A stretch of 64,000 bases of DNA from Mycolicibacterium goodii (GCF_001187505.1 NZ_CP012150.1:3472001-3536000); one strand, 5' to 3'. Shown: positions 43,265 through 52,566, numbered from the stretch's first letter. Made by a program: numbers and translations. The notes: generated by a model from the letters alone, not told the origin.

Positions 43265-44346
43265 TGCTCAAGTACCGCGAATCGAACCTGGTGAAGGCCG
43301 GCCTGATCGGCACGGTGCTGATGATCCTCGTCGTCGCCGTCGGCCTGCAGCCCGAACGGCTGATGCAGTGGGCGTCCTCGGTGCGCCACCAGGCGCTGTT
43401 CACCGAGGCCGGTGGGATCGCCGTCGGCAACGACGTCACGCTCTCCGGCATCAAGATCGGCTCGGTGACCGACGTGAGCCTGCACGACGGCGATGCGTTG
43501 GTCTCCTTCACCACCGAGGGCAGATACCCGCTCGGATCACTGACCACGGCCCACATCCGCACCGGTTCGTTGCTCGGGGAGCGGGTACTGACATTGGAGT
43601 CCGACGGCACCGGAACACTGCGCACCACCGATGTGATCCCGACGTCGCGGACGTCCTCGCCCTATTCGCTCACCGATGCGGTCAGTGAATTGACCACGAA
43701 CACCGCCGGAACCGACACGACGGCACTCAACCAGTCGCTGGACACCCTGTCGGCCACCATCGATCAACTCGCGCCACAGCTCGGCCCGACCTTCGACGGA
43801 CTCAGCAGGCTGTCGCAATCGATCAACGGCCGCAACGAGAGTCTGGCGAGCCTGCTCAAGAGTGCAGGTGAGGTCACCGGCGTGCTCTCCCAGCGCAGCC
43901 AGCAGTTGAACACGTTGATCCTCAACGCCAACGACCTGCTCGGCGTGCTCAACGAGCGTCGAGAGGCCATCGTCGATCTGTTGGCCAACACATCGGCTGT
44001 GGCCGAACAGCTTCGGGGCCTGGTGGCCGACAACGAGGCCGAGTTGGCACCCACACTGGAACGACTGAACCGCGTGACCGAGGTGCTGCAGAAGAACCGC
44101 GACAACATCACCAAGATGCTTCCCGACATGAAGAAGTTCATGCTGGCGCAAGGCGAGACGCTGGCCAACGGGCCCTACTACAACGCCTATGTGCCCAATC
44201 TGCAGCCTGCGCAGCTGTTGCAGCCGTTCCTGGATTACGCGTTCGGATTCCGCCGCGGCCAGAACGCCGGTCAGCCACCGGACAATGCCGGTCCGCGCGC
44301 CGAATTCCCGCTGCCATACAACGGGATTCCGGGAGGTTCGCGCTGA
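43264..44346 (+). CDS. mceC: MceC
   Basis: A 360-residue Mce protein: anchor (AGLIGTVLMILVVAVGL), MCE domain (FTEAGGIAVGNDVTLSGIKIGSV) and long helical segment. ATG 43264 shares a base with the mceB stop and has GGAG upstream; GTG 43249 is an alternative adding five residues. It lacks the long proline-rich tail of MceD-F. Confidence 0.93.
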   Translation: MLKYRESNLVKAGLIGTVLMILVVAVGLQPERLMQWASSVRHQALFTEAGGIAVGNDVTLSGIKIGSVTDVSLHDGDALVSFTTEGRYPLGSLTTAHIRTGSLLGERVLTLESDGTGTLRTTDVIPTSRTSSPYSLTDAVSELTTNTAGTDTTALNQSLDTLSATIDQLAPQLGPTFDGLSRLSQSINGRNESLASLLKSAGEVTGVLSQRSQQLNTLILNANDLLGVLNERREAIVDLLANTSAVAEQLRGLVADNEAELAPTLERLNRVTEVLQKNRDNITKMLPDMKKFMLAQGETLANGPYYNAYVPNLQPAQLLQPFLDYAFGFRRGQNAGQPPDNAGPRAEFPLPYNGIPGGSR

Positions 44347-45830
44347 TGAGCCGCAGCGGAATGGCCAAGGGACTCGCGATCGCGCTGGTGGTGCTGCTGG
44401 TCGCGGGCGCCGCGGTGTTGGTACGTCAGGTGTTCTTCGCGCCGAGGACGATCTCGGCGCTGTTCACCTCGGCCACCGGTATCTACCCTGGCGACGACGT
44501 CCGGGTGTCCGGTGTCAAGGTCGGCACCATCGAGTCGATAACCCCGGAGGGCACCCAGACGCGGCTGACCCTCAAGGTCGACCGCGGTGTGCCGATACCC
44601 GCGGATGCCAAGGCCGTCATCGTCGCCCAGAATCTCGTCGCCGCGCGATACGTGCAACTGGCACCGGCCTACCGGTCGCAGGGCCCGACCCTGCCCGACG
44701 ACGCGGTGATCGGTCTGGATCACACCGCGGTACCCGTGGAGTGGGACGAAGTCAAGGCGCAACTGACCCGGTTGGCCTCCGAACTCGGCCCGCAGAGCGG
44801 GGTCGACGGCACGTCGACGTCGCGGTTCATCGAGACCACCGCCAACGCCATGGCGGGCAATGGTGAGAAGCTGCGCAACACCATCTCTCAGTTGTCCGGT
44901 GTTGCACGCATTCTCGCCGAGGGAAGTGGCAACATCGTCGACATCATCAAGAACCTGCAGACCTTCGTCACCGCACTGCGCGACAGCAATGAGCAGGTGG
45001 TGGCGTTCCAGAACCGTCTGGCGACGCTCACCGGCGTCGTCGACGGGAGCCGGTCCGATCTCGATGCGGCGCTGAAGAATCTGTCGGTCGCGGTGGGCGA
45101 GGTGCAGCGCTTCGTCGCGGGCACCCGCAACCAGACCTCCGAGCAGGTTCAGCGCCTCGCCGACGTCACCTCGAATCTGGTCGACAACCGCATGCAGCTG
45201 GAGAACATCCTGCACATCGCCCCCAACGCCTTCATCAACGGCTACAACATCTACAACCCCGATACCGGAAGTGCGGTGGGACAGTTCGTGTTCAACAACA
45301 TGAGCAATCCGCTGGACTTCATCTGCGGTGCGATCGGGGCGATCGAGAACACCACGGCCCCCGAGACGGCCAAGCTGTGCGCGCAGTATGCGGGTCCGGC
45401 TCTGCGCCTGCTGAACTTCAACAACCTGCCGTTCCCGATCTCGCCGTATCTCATGCCGTCGGCGAACCCGGAGAACCTCATCTACTCCGAGCCGGAGCTG
45501 GCTCCCGGCGGTGCCGGTGGGTCACCGCAGCCGCCGGAGACACCACCGGCGATCTCGGCCTACAACCCGGGACCGCCTGCGCCACCGCCGTTCACGGGCA
45601 GGCCGCCGGGTACTGAGCCCCCCGGTGCGGCGCAGTTGCTCCCAGGTGCACCGCCCATCGTGCCGCCCAGCGTGCCGTCGTCGGTGCGCGACATGCTCGC
45701 CCCGGCGGGCCCGCCGCCGGGACCGGTGCCGCAAACCGGTCCGGCGCCCGGGCCTGCACCGGGCCCTTCACCGGGGCCGTTACCGGCCGAAGCGCCCCTT
45801 GAGCCCGCAGAAGGGACACCACCGGCATGA
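44346..45830 (+). CDS. mceD: MceD
   Basis: A 494-residue Mce protein: anchor (GLAIALVVLLVAGAAVLV), MCE domain (FTSATGIYPGDDVRVSGVKVGTIESI), helical region, then a proline-rich tail from about residue 385 to the end (PPETPPAISAYNPGPPAPPP and similar). The tail probably spans or binds cell-wall layers. It overlaps mceC by one base and mceE by four. Confidence 0.95.
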   Translation: MSRSGMAKGLAIALVVLLVAGAAVLVRQVFFAPRTISALFTSATGIYPGDDVRVSGVKVGTIESITPEGTQTRLTLKVDRGVPIPADAKAVIVAQNLVAARYVQLAPAYRSQGPTLPDDAVIGLDHTAVPVEWDEVKAQLTRLASELGPQSGVDGTSTSRFIETTANAMAGNGEKLRNTISQLSGVARILAEGSGNIVDIIKNLQTFVTALRDSNEQVVAFQNRLATLTGVVDGSRSDLDAALKNLSVAVGEVQRFVAGTRNQTSEQVQRLADVTSNLVDNRMQLENILHIAPNAFINGYNIYNPDTGSAVGQFVFNNMSNPLDFICGAIGAIENTTAPETAKLCAQYAGPALRLLNFNNLPFPISPYLMPSANPENLIYSEPELAPGGAGGSPQPPETPPAISAYNPGPPAPPPFTGRPPGTEPPGAAQLLPGAPPIVPPSVPSSVRDMLAPAGPPPGPVPQTGPAPGPAPGPSPGPLPAEAPLEPAEGTPPA

Positions 45831-47212
45831 GGAACCGCAAGCGGATCCGGCTCGCCGTCGCGACCGGCAGCTGCGTCGCGCTGACCGCGAGCGGCTGCGC
45901 CTTCCAGGGCGTCAACTCGTTGCCACTGCCCGGCGCCGAGGGACGCGGTGCCGACTCGGTGGTGTACCACGTCGAGATCGCCAATGTGGCGACACTCGAA
46001 CCGAACTCACCGGTGATGATGAACGACGTCGTCGTCGGCAGCGTACGCAAACTGGCGGTCGAAAATTGGCATGCCGACGTCGAGTTCTCGGTGAAACCCG
46101 ACGTGGTGGTGCCGGCCAACGCCGTCGCCACCATCGGGCAGACCAGCTTGCTGGGCTCGATGCATCTGGCGCTGAATCCGCCGATCGGCCGTGAGCCGGA
46201 AGGCCGCCTTGAGCCGGGTGGGACGATCCCGCTGAACAGCGCGTCGACCTACCCGACCACCGAGCAGACGTTGTCATCGCTGGCCGCTGTGGTCAACGGT
46301 GGCGGGCTCGGCCAGATCGGCGAGGTCATCCACAACTTCAGCCTCGCACTCGACGGCCGGGAAGCCGATTTCCGCGACCTGCTCACCCGGCTCGACAACT
46401 TCGTGGGCATGCTCGACGCGCAGCGCGACAACATCGTGTCGTCGATCCAGTCGCTGAACCGGCTGGCCGCGACGTTCGCCGGACAGAGCCATGAGATCAC
46501 GCGTGCACTCGACAAGATCCCTCCCGCCATGGATGTGCTGATCCAACAGCGCCCGCGGTTCACCACGGCACTGCAGAAGCTGGGCGCGTTCAGCAGCACC
46601 GCCCATCAGTTGGTCAACGAATCGCAGGACGATCTGGTCCGCAATCTGCGCAACCTGGAACCGGCGATCAAGGCGCTCGCCGACGTCGGCCCCGAGCTGG
46701 CGAGTGCCCTCGAATTCGCCGGCCATTTCCCGTTCACCCAGAGCTTCTTGGACCGCGCGATCCGGGGTGACTACTGGAACCTGTTCGCGACGGTCGACTT
46801 CACCATCCCGCGGCTCAAGCGCACCATGATGCTCGGCACCCGATGGGAACAGGAAGGCGCACAAGTGGTTCCGGCGCCCGGCGATCCGCCGTACCTCAAC
46901 TACACCTACGATCCGCTCAAGACCGGGATCACCCCGCCGCCCCCTGACGCGATCCCGCCCGCACCGCAGGCACCGGTCGATCAGACCGCGCCGCCACTGC
47001 CGCAGGCACCTCAGCCCCCGTCGCCGGCTTTTGCCGGTCCGGTGCTGCCGGTGACGCCCCCGGTGCCGTTGACCATGCCCGGAGTTCCGGCGCCGGTGAC
47101 GACGCCGGGCGATCCGTCCCAGATCTTCGCCGGGCCGTACGCGCAACCGCCGGGTGCGCCGACGGCGCCGCCCGCGGCACCGACCGAACCGACGACAGGG
47201 GGTGGCGGCTAG
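45827..47212 (+). CDS. mceE: MceE, lipoprotein subunit
   Basis: A 461-residue Mce protein with a lipoprotein signal: positively charged N terminus, hydrophobic stretch and lipobox LTASGC (C24 as lipidated residue), as is usual for MceE (LprK-type). The MCE domain follows (YHVEIANVATLEPNSPVMMNDVVVGSV); the C-terminal third is proline-rich. ATGA overlap with mceD. It is expected to be anchored to the outer face of the membrane by lipid. Confidence 0.96.
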   Translation: MRNRKRIRLAVATGSCVALTASGCAFQGVNSLPLPGAEGRGADSVVYHVEIANVATLEPNSPVMMNDVVVGSVRKLAVENWHADVEFSVKPDVVVPANAVATIGQTSLLGSMHLALNPPIGREPEGRLEPGGTIPLNSASTYPTTEQTLSSLAAVVNGGGLGQIGEVIHNFSLALDGREADFRDLLTRLDNFVGMLDAQRDNIVSSIQSLNRLAATFAGQSHEITRALDKIPPAMDVLIQQRPRFTTALQKLGAFSSTAHQLVNESQDDLVRNLRNLEPAIKALADVGPELASALEFAGHFPFTQSFLDRAIRGDYWNLFATVDFTIPRLKRTMMLGTRWEQEGAQVVPAPGDPPYLNYTYDPLKTGITPPPPDAIPPAPQAPVDQTAPPLPQAPQPPSPAFAGPVLPVTPPVPLTMPGVPAPVTTPGDPSQIFAGPYAQPPGAPTAPPAAPTEPTTGGGG

Positions 47213-48943
47213 ATGCTCACCCGATTCGTACGCACCCAGCTGATCATCTTCACGATCGCATCGATCGTGGGTGTGGCGGTGATGCTGTTCGCCTACATGC
47301 AGGTCCCAACCTTGGTGGGGCTCGGCCGTATCACCGTGAAGCTGGAATTGCCTGCGACAGGCGGGCTGTACCAGTTCGGCAACGTCACCTATCGCGGATC
47401 CCAGATCGGCAAGGTCACCGATGTGCGGCTGACCGGGACGGGCGCGGAGGCCACCTTGTCGCTGGACCGGTCACCCAAGGTTCCCGCCGATCTGCAGGCG
47501 CAGGTGCGCAGCATGTCGGCGGTGGGGGAGCAGTACGTAGAGCTGTTGCCGCGCACGGACTCCGGGCCCTACCTGGAGAACGGTTCGGTGATCCCCAAGT
47601 CGCAGACCAGCATTCCGCAAGCGGTCGGGCCGATGCTCGATCAGCTCAGCGCGCTGGTGGACACGATCCCCAAGGACAAGTTGAGCCAGCTGCTCGACGA
47701 GTCGTACAACGCGTTCAACGGCACCGGATTCGACTTCGGTTCGCTGCTGGATTCGGCGTCGACGATCACCGAGGACGCCAACGGGGTGTCCGATCAGACC
47801 CGCACCTTGATCGAGGACTCCGGACCGTTCCTCGACGCGCAGGCCCAGACCGCGGATTCGATCCGCACCTGGGCGGCGAGTCTGGCGGGCATCACGCAGA
47901 CGGTGGCCGACGACGATGCGCAGATCCGTACCGTCCTGCGGGACGGTCCCGGTTTCGAGCAGGAGACGTCGCGCCTGCTGGAGGGGCTCAAGCCCACACT
48001 TCCGGTGCTGTTGGCCAACCTGACCACCATCGGGCAGATCGCGGTGACCTACAACCCCTCGATCGAGCAGTTGCTGGTGTTGTTGCCGCCGTATGTCGCA
48101 CAGATCCAGACATATGCGCCGACGAACAACCCCACCGGTCTGCCCAACGGTGATTTCTCGCTGGGGCTCGGGGATCCGCCCGCCTGCACGGTGGGCTTCC
48201 TGCCGCCGTCGGCATGGCGGTCGCCTGCGGACACCTCCGATGCCGATACCCCGGACAACATCTACTGCAAGCTGCCGCAGGACTCCCCGATCGGGGTGCG
48301 CGGTGCCCGCAACTATCCGTGTATGGGACATCCCGGTAAACGGGCACCCACCGTCGAGTTGTGCAACGATCCCAATGGCTATCAACCTTTGGCCCAGCGC
48401 CAGCACACACTGGGTCCTTACCCGTTGGATCCCAACTTGATCGCGCAGGGAATCGCGCCGGATTCGCGGGTTCGCCCGGACGACAACATCTTCGGTCCGC
48501 TGCAGGGCACGCCGCTGCCACCCGGTGTGACAGCGCCGCCTGCAGGGCCGCCGCCGGCCCCGCAGCCGCCGCCGAACTTCGCAGGCACCGGACCGGGGCC
48601 GTTGCTGCCGGGCCAGCCGATCTTTCTCGACCCGCCGGTACCGGGGCAGCCGCCCGCACCCGTACGCAATCCCGAGGCGGTCCCGTTGCCGCCCGCACAA
48701 CTGCCGCAGGTGACCGAAGTGCCCGTGCCGCACGGCGTTACGCCACCGCCGCCGGCCACCGACGGGGGTGCCCCGGTGGCTGCGCCCAGTGCGTTCAACG
48801 GTGCGAAGCCGTCCGGGCCTGCGGTGACGGTCGCCAAATACAATCCGCGCAACGGTGAGTACATGGGTGCCGATGGCAAACTATATCGCCAGGCGAACCT
48901 GGTGGGCGGCGCCAAGTCATGGCAGGACCTGATGCCGAGCTGA
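47213..48943 (+). CDS. mceF: MceF
   Basis: A 576-residue Mce protein, the longest of the six. Anchor (TQLIIFTIASIVGVAVMLFAYMQ), MCE domain (LPATGGLYQFGNVTYRGSQIGKVTDV), helical region, then a long proline-rich tail from about residue 435 and a terminal AKYNPRNGEYMGADGKLYRQANLVG segment. ATG 47213 directly follows the mceE stop. Last gene of the importer operon. Confidence 0.96.
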   Translation: MLTRFVRTQLIIFTIASIVGVAVMLFAYMQVPTLVGLGRITVKLELPATGGLYQFGNVTYRGSQIGKVTDVRLTGTGAEATLSLDRSPKVPADLQAQVRSMSAVGEQYVELLPRTDSGPYLENGSVIPKSQTSIPQAVGPMLDQLSALVDTIPKDKLSQLLDESYNAFNGTGFDFGSLLDSASTITEDANGVSDQTRTLIEDSGPFLDAQAQTADSIRTWAASLAGITQTVADDDAQIRTVLRDGPGFEQETSRLLEGLKPTLPVLLANLTTIGQIAVTYNPSIEQLLVLLPPYVAQIQTYAPTNNPTGLPNGDFSLGLGDPPACTVGFLPPSAWRSPADTSDADTPDNIYCKLPQDSPIGVRGARNYPCMGHPGKRAPTVELCNDPNGYQPLAQRQHTLGPYPLDPNLIAQGIAPDSRVRPDDNIFGPLQGTPLPPGVTAPPAGPPPAPQPPPNFAGTGPGPLLPGQPIFLDPPVPGQPPAPVRNPEAVPLPPAQLPQVTEVPVPHGVTPPPPATDGGAPVAAPSAFNGAKPSGPAVTVAKYNPRNGEYMGADGKLYRQANLVGGAKSWQDLMPS

Positions 48944-48970
48944 ACGTGCGTGTTTTCGAGAGGTTTTCGT

Positions 48971-49480
48971 TCAGATCTTCTTCATGTAGAACGGCATCCT
49001 GATCGCCGGCCACTGATTGCGGCCACAGGATCCGCTCGGTCCCAAGGTCTGTTCTTCACCGGTGTACTCGTCGGAGCCGAGGTCGAGATGCGCGTCCGGT
49101 CCCACCGGGTAGATCTTGTAGATCTGCAGCCCCTCGATGGGGGTGCCGTCGGCACAGTACCGCCACTGCGGCAGAACGCGTTTGACGTACCACAGGCCGC
49201 TTGTCGTGTAGATCGGCGCCGACCATCCTTGATCGCTGCTGACCGTGCCCGCACAGTTCGTCGGCGACGTGCACTGGGTGCTGACGGTCCACGTGTCACG
49301 TGTCGATGGTTGCTTCTCGTAGCGCTCGTTGATCTTGGCCCATTCGCCGTTGGACGATGTGGCGAAGGTGCCGTTGATACCCCATTGCTCATCGGCCGAC
49401 GCGGTCGGTGCGCAGCCGAGTCCGACCACGGTCGCCGAAGCCAAGATCGCTGCTCTTGCAATCACTTTCCTCGTCGACAC
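48971..49480 (-). CDS. secreted protein of unknown function downstream of mce
   Basis: A 169-residue exported protein: signal peptide VIARAAILASATVVGLGCAPTASA, cleavage before DEQWGI. The mature part has four cysteines (CTSPTNC, YCADG, SGSCGRN) that could form two disulfides. GTG 49480 follows GAGGAG by 5; the frame extends further upstream but into the operator. It converges on mceF and is controlled by operator 9. Function not recognised; a cell-wall role alongside the importer is a guess from position. Confidence 0.82.
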   Translation of the reverse strand: MSTRKVIARAAILASATVVGLGCAPTASADEQWGINGTFATSSNGEWAKINERYEKQPSTRDTWTVSTQCTSPTNCAGTVSSDQGWSAPIYTTSGLWYVKRVLPQWRYCADGTPIEGLQIYKIYPVGPDAHLDLGSDEYTGEEQTLGPSGSCGRNQWPAIRMPFYMKKI

Positions 49481-49498
49481 GGCCGCTCCTCGACTGAT

Positions 49499-49515
49499 CG
49501 GTAGTGGCATTCTCA
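49499..49515. promoter_or_regulatory. regulon operator site 9
   Basis: CGGTAGTGGCATTCTCA has a perfect right arm. The degenerate left side CGGTA-TGGCA is shared, but for one base, with the site at 55684, which supports it as real. It lies 18 bases upstream of the secreted protein start at 49480. A mirror-image copy begins at 49520 (GGAGAATAACAGTGTCG) for the divergent gene. Confidence 0.55.
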
Positions 49516-49626
49516 ACGAGGAGAATAACAGTGTCGACCAGGCCGGTCACGGGCCTGGCGCGGATTCGCCGAGTTCGCCGTCGGCACTTGAGCAATCTTC
49601 TCGGAAATGGAGAATTCCGTTACCGG

Positions 49627-50031
49627 ATGTGGCAGAGTGGCAGCGTGCGAGTGACGGTGATCGCGGCCGCGGCAACGGTACTGGCCGGCCTCTTCCCGGC
49701 GCCGCAGGCCAACGCGGGCCCGCAGACCTGTAACGACGCGTTCTGTGTGCCGGGTATCAATCCACATGCCGTTCTCGGGGCGCCGTGCAGCAACACCACG
49801 TACTACGTGTTCGGTGTCGACGCCCGCAACAACTGGGGTCGCCTGGTGTTCTGCGGTTCGCCGCGCCGCTACGAGCCAAGGTGGTTCCGGTCACCCCCGA
49901 TGGCCGGTATCCGTGACGAGAACAGTTCGTGTCTGGGACAGTTGTACATGGTCGCGCAAGCGCCCGATGGTCTGTTCCTGACCTGTGTGCCGATGAACGG
50001 TGAGACGCTCTGGCGACGCGGAGACGCGTGA
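49627..50031 (+). CDS. secreted cysteine-rich protein of unknown function
   Basis: A 134-residue exported protein: signal peptide (VTVIAAAATVLAGLFPAPQANA, cleavage before GPQTC), then a domain with six cysteines (CNDAFC, PCSNTTYY, FCGSPRR, SCLGQL, LTCVP) that could form three disulfides. ATG 49627 has GGAGAA 12 bases upstream; GTG 49645 is an alternative. It diverges from the 48971 gene, with a half-operator (49520) in its leader. Confidence 0.78.
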   Translation: MWQSGSVRVTVIAAAATVLAGLFPAPQANAGPQTCNDAFCVPGINPHAVLGAPCSNTTYYVFGVDARNNWGRLVFCGSPRRYEPRWFRSPPMAGIRDENSSCLGQLYMVAQAPDGLFLTCVPMNGETLWRRGDA

Positions 50032-50047
50032 GCCCCGGGCGGGGGTT

Positions 50048-50467
50048 CTACCAGTTCCTGATCGAGCACAGCGCGCCCTTGGGGCCGCTGTTGGTCTTCA
50101 CCACCACACCGTCGACCGCGAGTTCGCAGTGGAAACCCGGCGGTTCGAGGTTCGGGGCTTCGCCGCTCTGTACCAACACCATGGCCCAGAGGTCGGGATC
50201 GGCGAGCATCGCATCGAACACCCACGGCTTGTCGGGCGCGACATCCGCCTCGGCGCGCGGGCTGAAGATGTAGGGATTGTGGCTGTAATCGGAGAAGATC
50301 GCAGGTTCGGTGTCGCGATAGTAGATGTGCGCCCAGAACGGCGCATCCGCGGTCACGGTGTAGCGCACATGGTGTAGCACCGGGTCATCGGCCACAGCCG
50401 GTGCGGCCGTGGCCGATCCGCCGCCCAGCAGGCTCAGCGTGGTGACAATCGCCAGAGTCGACCGCAT
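50048..50467 (-). CDS. small secreted protein of unknown function
   Basis: A 139-residue exported protein: signal peptide STLAIVTTLSLLGGGSATAAPAVA, mature part beginning DDPVLHHVRYTVTADAPF and mostly beta-strand in character, with two cysteines (FHCELAVDG, ALCSIRNW). This resembles small mycobacterial secreted proteins with transport-accessory-like beta domains. It is the second gene of a two-gene unit, one base after the 50469 gene. Confidence 0.82.
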   Translation of the reverse strand: MRSTLAIVTTLSLLGGGSATAAPAVADDPVLHHVRYTVTADAPFWAHIYYRDTEPAIFSDYSHNPYIFSPRAEADVAPDKPWVFDAMLADPDLWAMVLVQSGEAPNLEPPGFHCELAVDGVVVKTNSGPKGALCSIRNW

Positions 50468-50468
50468 C

Positions 50469-50945
50469 TCACATCCTCGTCAGGGTGAACGGATAGGTGA
50501 GCGAACCGCCGGGAGCGCCATCGCAGCCGACGTCGAACGTGGAGACCATCTGGCCGGCGAGTGTCGTTGCGTCCCAGGTGTACACGTCATGGGTGGGGAT
50601 CGTGGGGCCGTAGTAGATGTCACCGCACCGCAGGCCGAACGGATCGTCGATGACCATGGTGTACCGATTGTCGACCAGGGACGCCTGCGTCTGGGTGTAC
50701 ACGGCCTTGGCGATCGGCTGGGGAATTGTCTGAACCGATACGCAGTCGATCCGGCCGCTGTCGTCGGCCTCGGCGCATGGTGTGATCATCGAGAAGATGT
50801 AGGTGTGAAAGTCCCGGCGGTCCGGCATCTGCAGGTTGTAGTTGCCGAGCGCCATCGCCGCGGCGGGAGGCGCGAAAAGCGTTGCGGCGGCGGTGAGCAC
50901 GGCGCCTGCCGCACCGACCACGGCGCACATCACGGGCGATCTCAC
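50469..50945 (-). CDS. small secreted protein of unknown function
   Basis: A 158-residue exported protein with a signal peptide (AVVGAAGAVLTAAATLFAPPAAA, before MALGNYNLQ). The mature domain has four cysteines (TPCAEA, DCVSVQ, RCGDIYYG, VGCDGAP). GTG 50945 follows GGAGG by 5 bases; an upstream ATG frame to 50969 lacks a ribosome site. It is cotranscribed with the 50048 gene. Relatives of such genes lie next to mce operons in mycobacteria, which is the only functional hint. Confidence 0.82.
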   Translation of the reverse strand: MRSPVMCAVVGAAGAVLTAAATLFAPPAAAMALGNYNLQMPDRRDFHTYIFSMITPCAEADDSGRIDCVSVQTIPQPIAKAVYTQTQASLVDNRYTMVIDDPFGLRCGDIYYGPTIPTHDVYTWDATTLAGQMVSTFDVGCDGAPGGSLTYPFTLTRM

Positions 50946-51056
50946 GGGCACCTCCACGGCTCGCGGCACTGCACGGCTGACTATAGAACGAGATCAGATC
51001 TCGCTGTGGCGAATCCGGAATCTCGCCTTTCGTCCGCGCAGAGGAACATTCTCGGG

Positions 51057-52364
51057 TCAGCGCACCGGATCGAACTTGATGTGGACCTCGGTGAGACCGC
51101 GCAGGATGTAGGTCGGCTCATAGGTGTATCGGCGGTTGCCTGCCGGACCGTGGTGCTCCTCGTCGATCGTGATGTCGGCCATGCGGTCGAGAATGCGTTC
51201 GAGGGACACCCGGCCTTCGACGCGTGCCAGCGGGCCGCCCGGGCAGCTGTGCACGCCGCGGCCGAAGGCGATGTGCTCGCGGACGTTCTTGCGGTCGAGG
51301 CTGAAGGTGTGCGGGTCCTCGAAACGGATGGGGTCGCGGTTCACCGCGCCGGGGCAGACCATGAGCGTGGTGCCCGCCGGTACGTCGACGCCGCCGAGTC
51401 GCGTGGTCTTCTTGGCAAGGCGGAACTGGCTTTTCACCGGGGCGTCCATCCGCAGCGCCTCCTCGACGAAGGTCGGGATGCGGCTGCGATCGTCGCGCAG
51501 CGCCTGCTGGATGTCGGGCCGGTCGCCCAGCACGCGCAGTGACGCCGACAGCAGTTTGGTGGTGGTCTCCTGGCCTGCCGCGAAGAGGAACGTCGCCGAG
51601 CGCACGACGTCGATCACCTCGGGCGTCGACCCGTCCGGGTACTTCGCGGTGGCGAGCGCGGTCAACACGTCGTCCCGCGGTTGCCTGCGCCGATCCTCCA
51701 GGTAACGGATGAACTTGTCGTCGAGCCACTCCAGCGGATTCATCGCGAGCCGATCACCGTCGAGTGACCCCACGATGGCGCCGGGACGCGGGGCGCCCAG
51801 CACGTGGCGGAACTCGTCGTGATCCTCCTCTGGAACGCCGAGCAGATCGGCGATCACCAACAGCGAGAACGGTTTTGCGTACTGCTTGAGGAATTCGCAG
51901 CTGCCGTCGTCGATGAAGTCGTCGAGGCACTCGTCGGCGAGCCGCCACATGAAGTCCTCGTTCTCCTTGAGGCGCTTCGGCGTCAGCAGCCGGTTCAGCA
52001 GCGACCGTGCGTTGGTGTGCTCGGGCGGATCCATGGTGACCATGTGCTCGAACATCGGCAGTTCCTTGCGGTGCCGCTCGATCTGCTCGGTGATGTCGTC
52101 GCCCTCGGGCGTGAACGGCAGCGGCGGGAACGGCCCGCCGACGGCGATGCACGACGAGAACGTGTCGGTGTCCTTGAGGACCGTGGTGGCCTCTTCGAAA
52201 CTCGTGACCGCGAGCACCCCGTAGTGCGGTTCCCGCACCACCGGACACTTGCTGCGCAGGTGGTCGAAGTAGGGGTGCGGATCAGGCACCAGTGACTGAT
52301 CGGTGAAGTAGTCGACGGTATCGAAGTCTGACATCGCGGAATCTGACATCGCGGAATCTGACAT
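51057..52364 (-). CDS. cytochrome P450
   Basis: A 435-residue class I P450 with heme loop FGRGVHSCPG (C374), I-helix AAGQETTT and ExxR in EEALR. It is a paralogue of the P450 at 15561-16841. Its N terminus is odd: MSDSAMSDSAMSDFD, encoded by a 15-base tandem repeat that duplicates the start codon, so three in-frame ATGs exist. No ferredoxin gene is adjacent. It diverges from a TetR gene whose candidate operator lies in the shared 202-base region. Confidence 0.94.
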   Translation of the reverse strand: MSDSAMSDSAMSDFDTVDYFTDQSLVPDPHPYFDHLRSKCPVVREPHYGVLAVTSFEEATTVLKDTDTFSSCIAVGGPFPPLPFTPEGDDITEQIERHRKELPMFEHMVTMDPPEHTNARSLLNRLLTPKRLKENEDFMWRLADECLDDFIDDGSCEFLKQYAKPFSLLVIADLLGVPEEDHDEFRHVLGAPRPGAIVGSLDGDRLAMNPLEWLDDKFIRYLEDRRRQPRDDVLTALATAKYPDGSTPEVIDVVRSATFLFAAGQETTTKLLSASLRVLGDRPDIQQALRDDRSRIPTFVEEALRMDAPVKSQFRLAKKTTRLGGVDVPAGTTLMVCPGAVNRDPIRFEDPHTFSLDRKNVREHIAFGRGVHSCPGGPLARVEGRVSLERILDRMADITIDEEHHGPAGNRRYTYEPTYILRGLTEVHIKFDPVR

Positions 52365-52440
52365 GGTGCGCTCCTGACGAATTCGATGTGCGCTGCGGTG
52401 GGTTCGCGGCGGGCCGCGCCGCGGGAACGGAAAATCCGTA

Positions 52441-52463
52441 AAGTGCTGAGCACTTGCTTAGCA
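52441..52463. promoter_or_regulatory. double palindrome between P450 and TetR
   Basis: AAGTGCTGAGCACTT is a perfect 15-base palindrome, followed at once by TGCTTAGCA. TGCTGAGCA (52444) and TGCTTAGCA (52455) form a direct repeat of palindromes 11 bases apart, one helical turn. A TetR operator for the divergent P450/TetR pair is likely. Confidence 0.6.
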
Positions 52464-52566
52464 TGGCGGTAGAGTCGTGGTCAAGATCACGCGTCGCCGC
52501 GACGTTAGGATTCGGTGGGCATCGCGGGCGACGTGACGTGCGGCTTTTCGGGAGAGGGGTGCGGAT

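Noticed and set aside
50982..51005. GAGATCAGATCTC palindrome as another regulon operator
   Set aside because: The arms and the 1-base centre do not fit TGAGAA-5-TTCTCA, and the same-strand gene start is about 40 bases away without other support.
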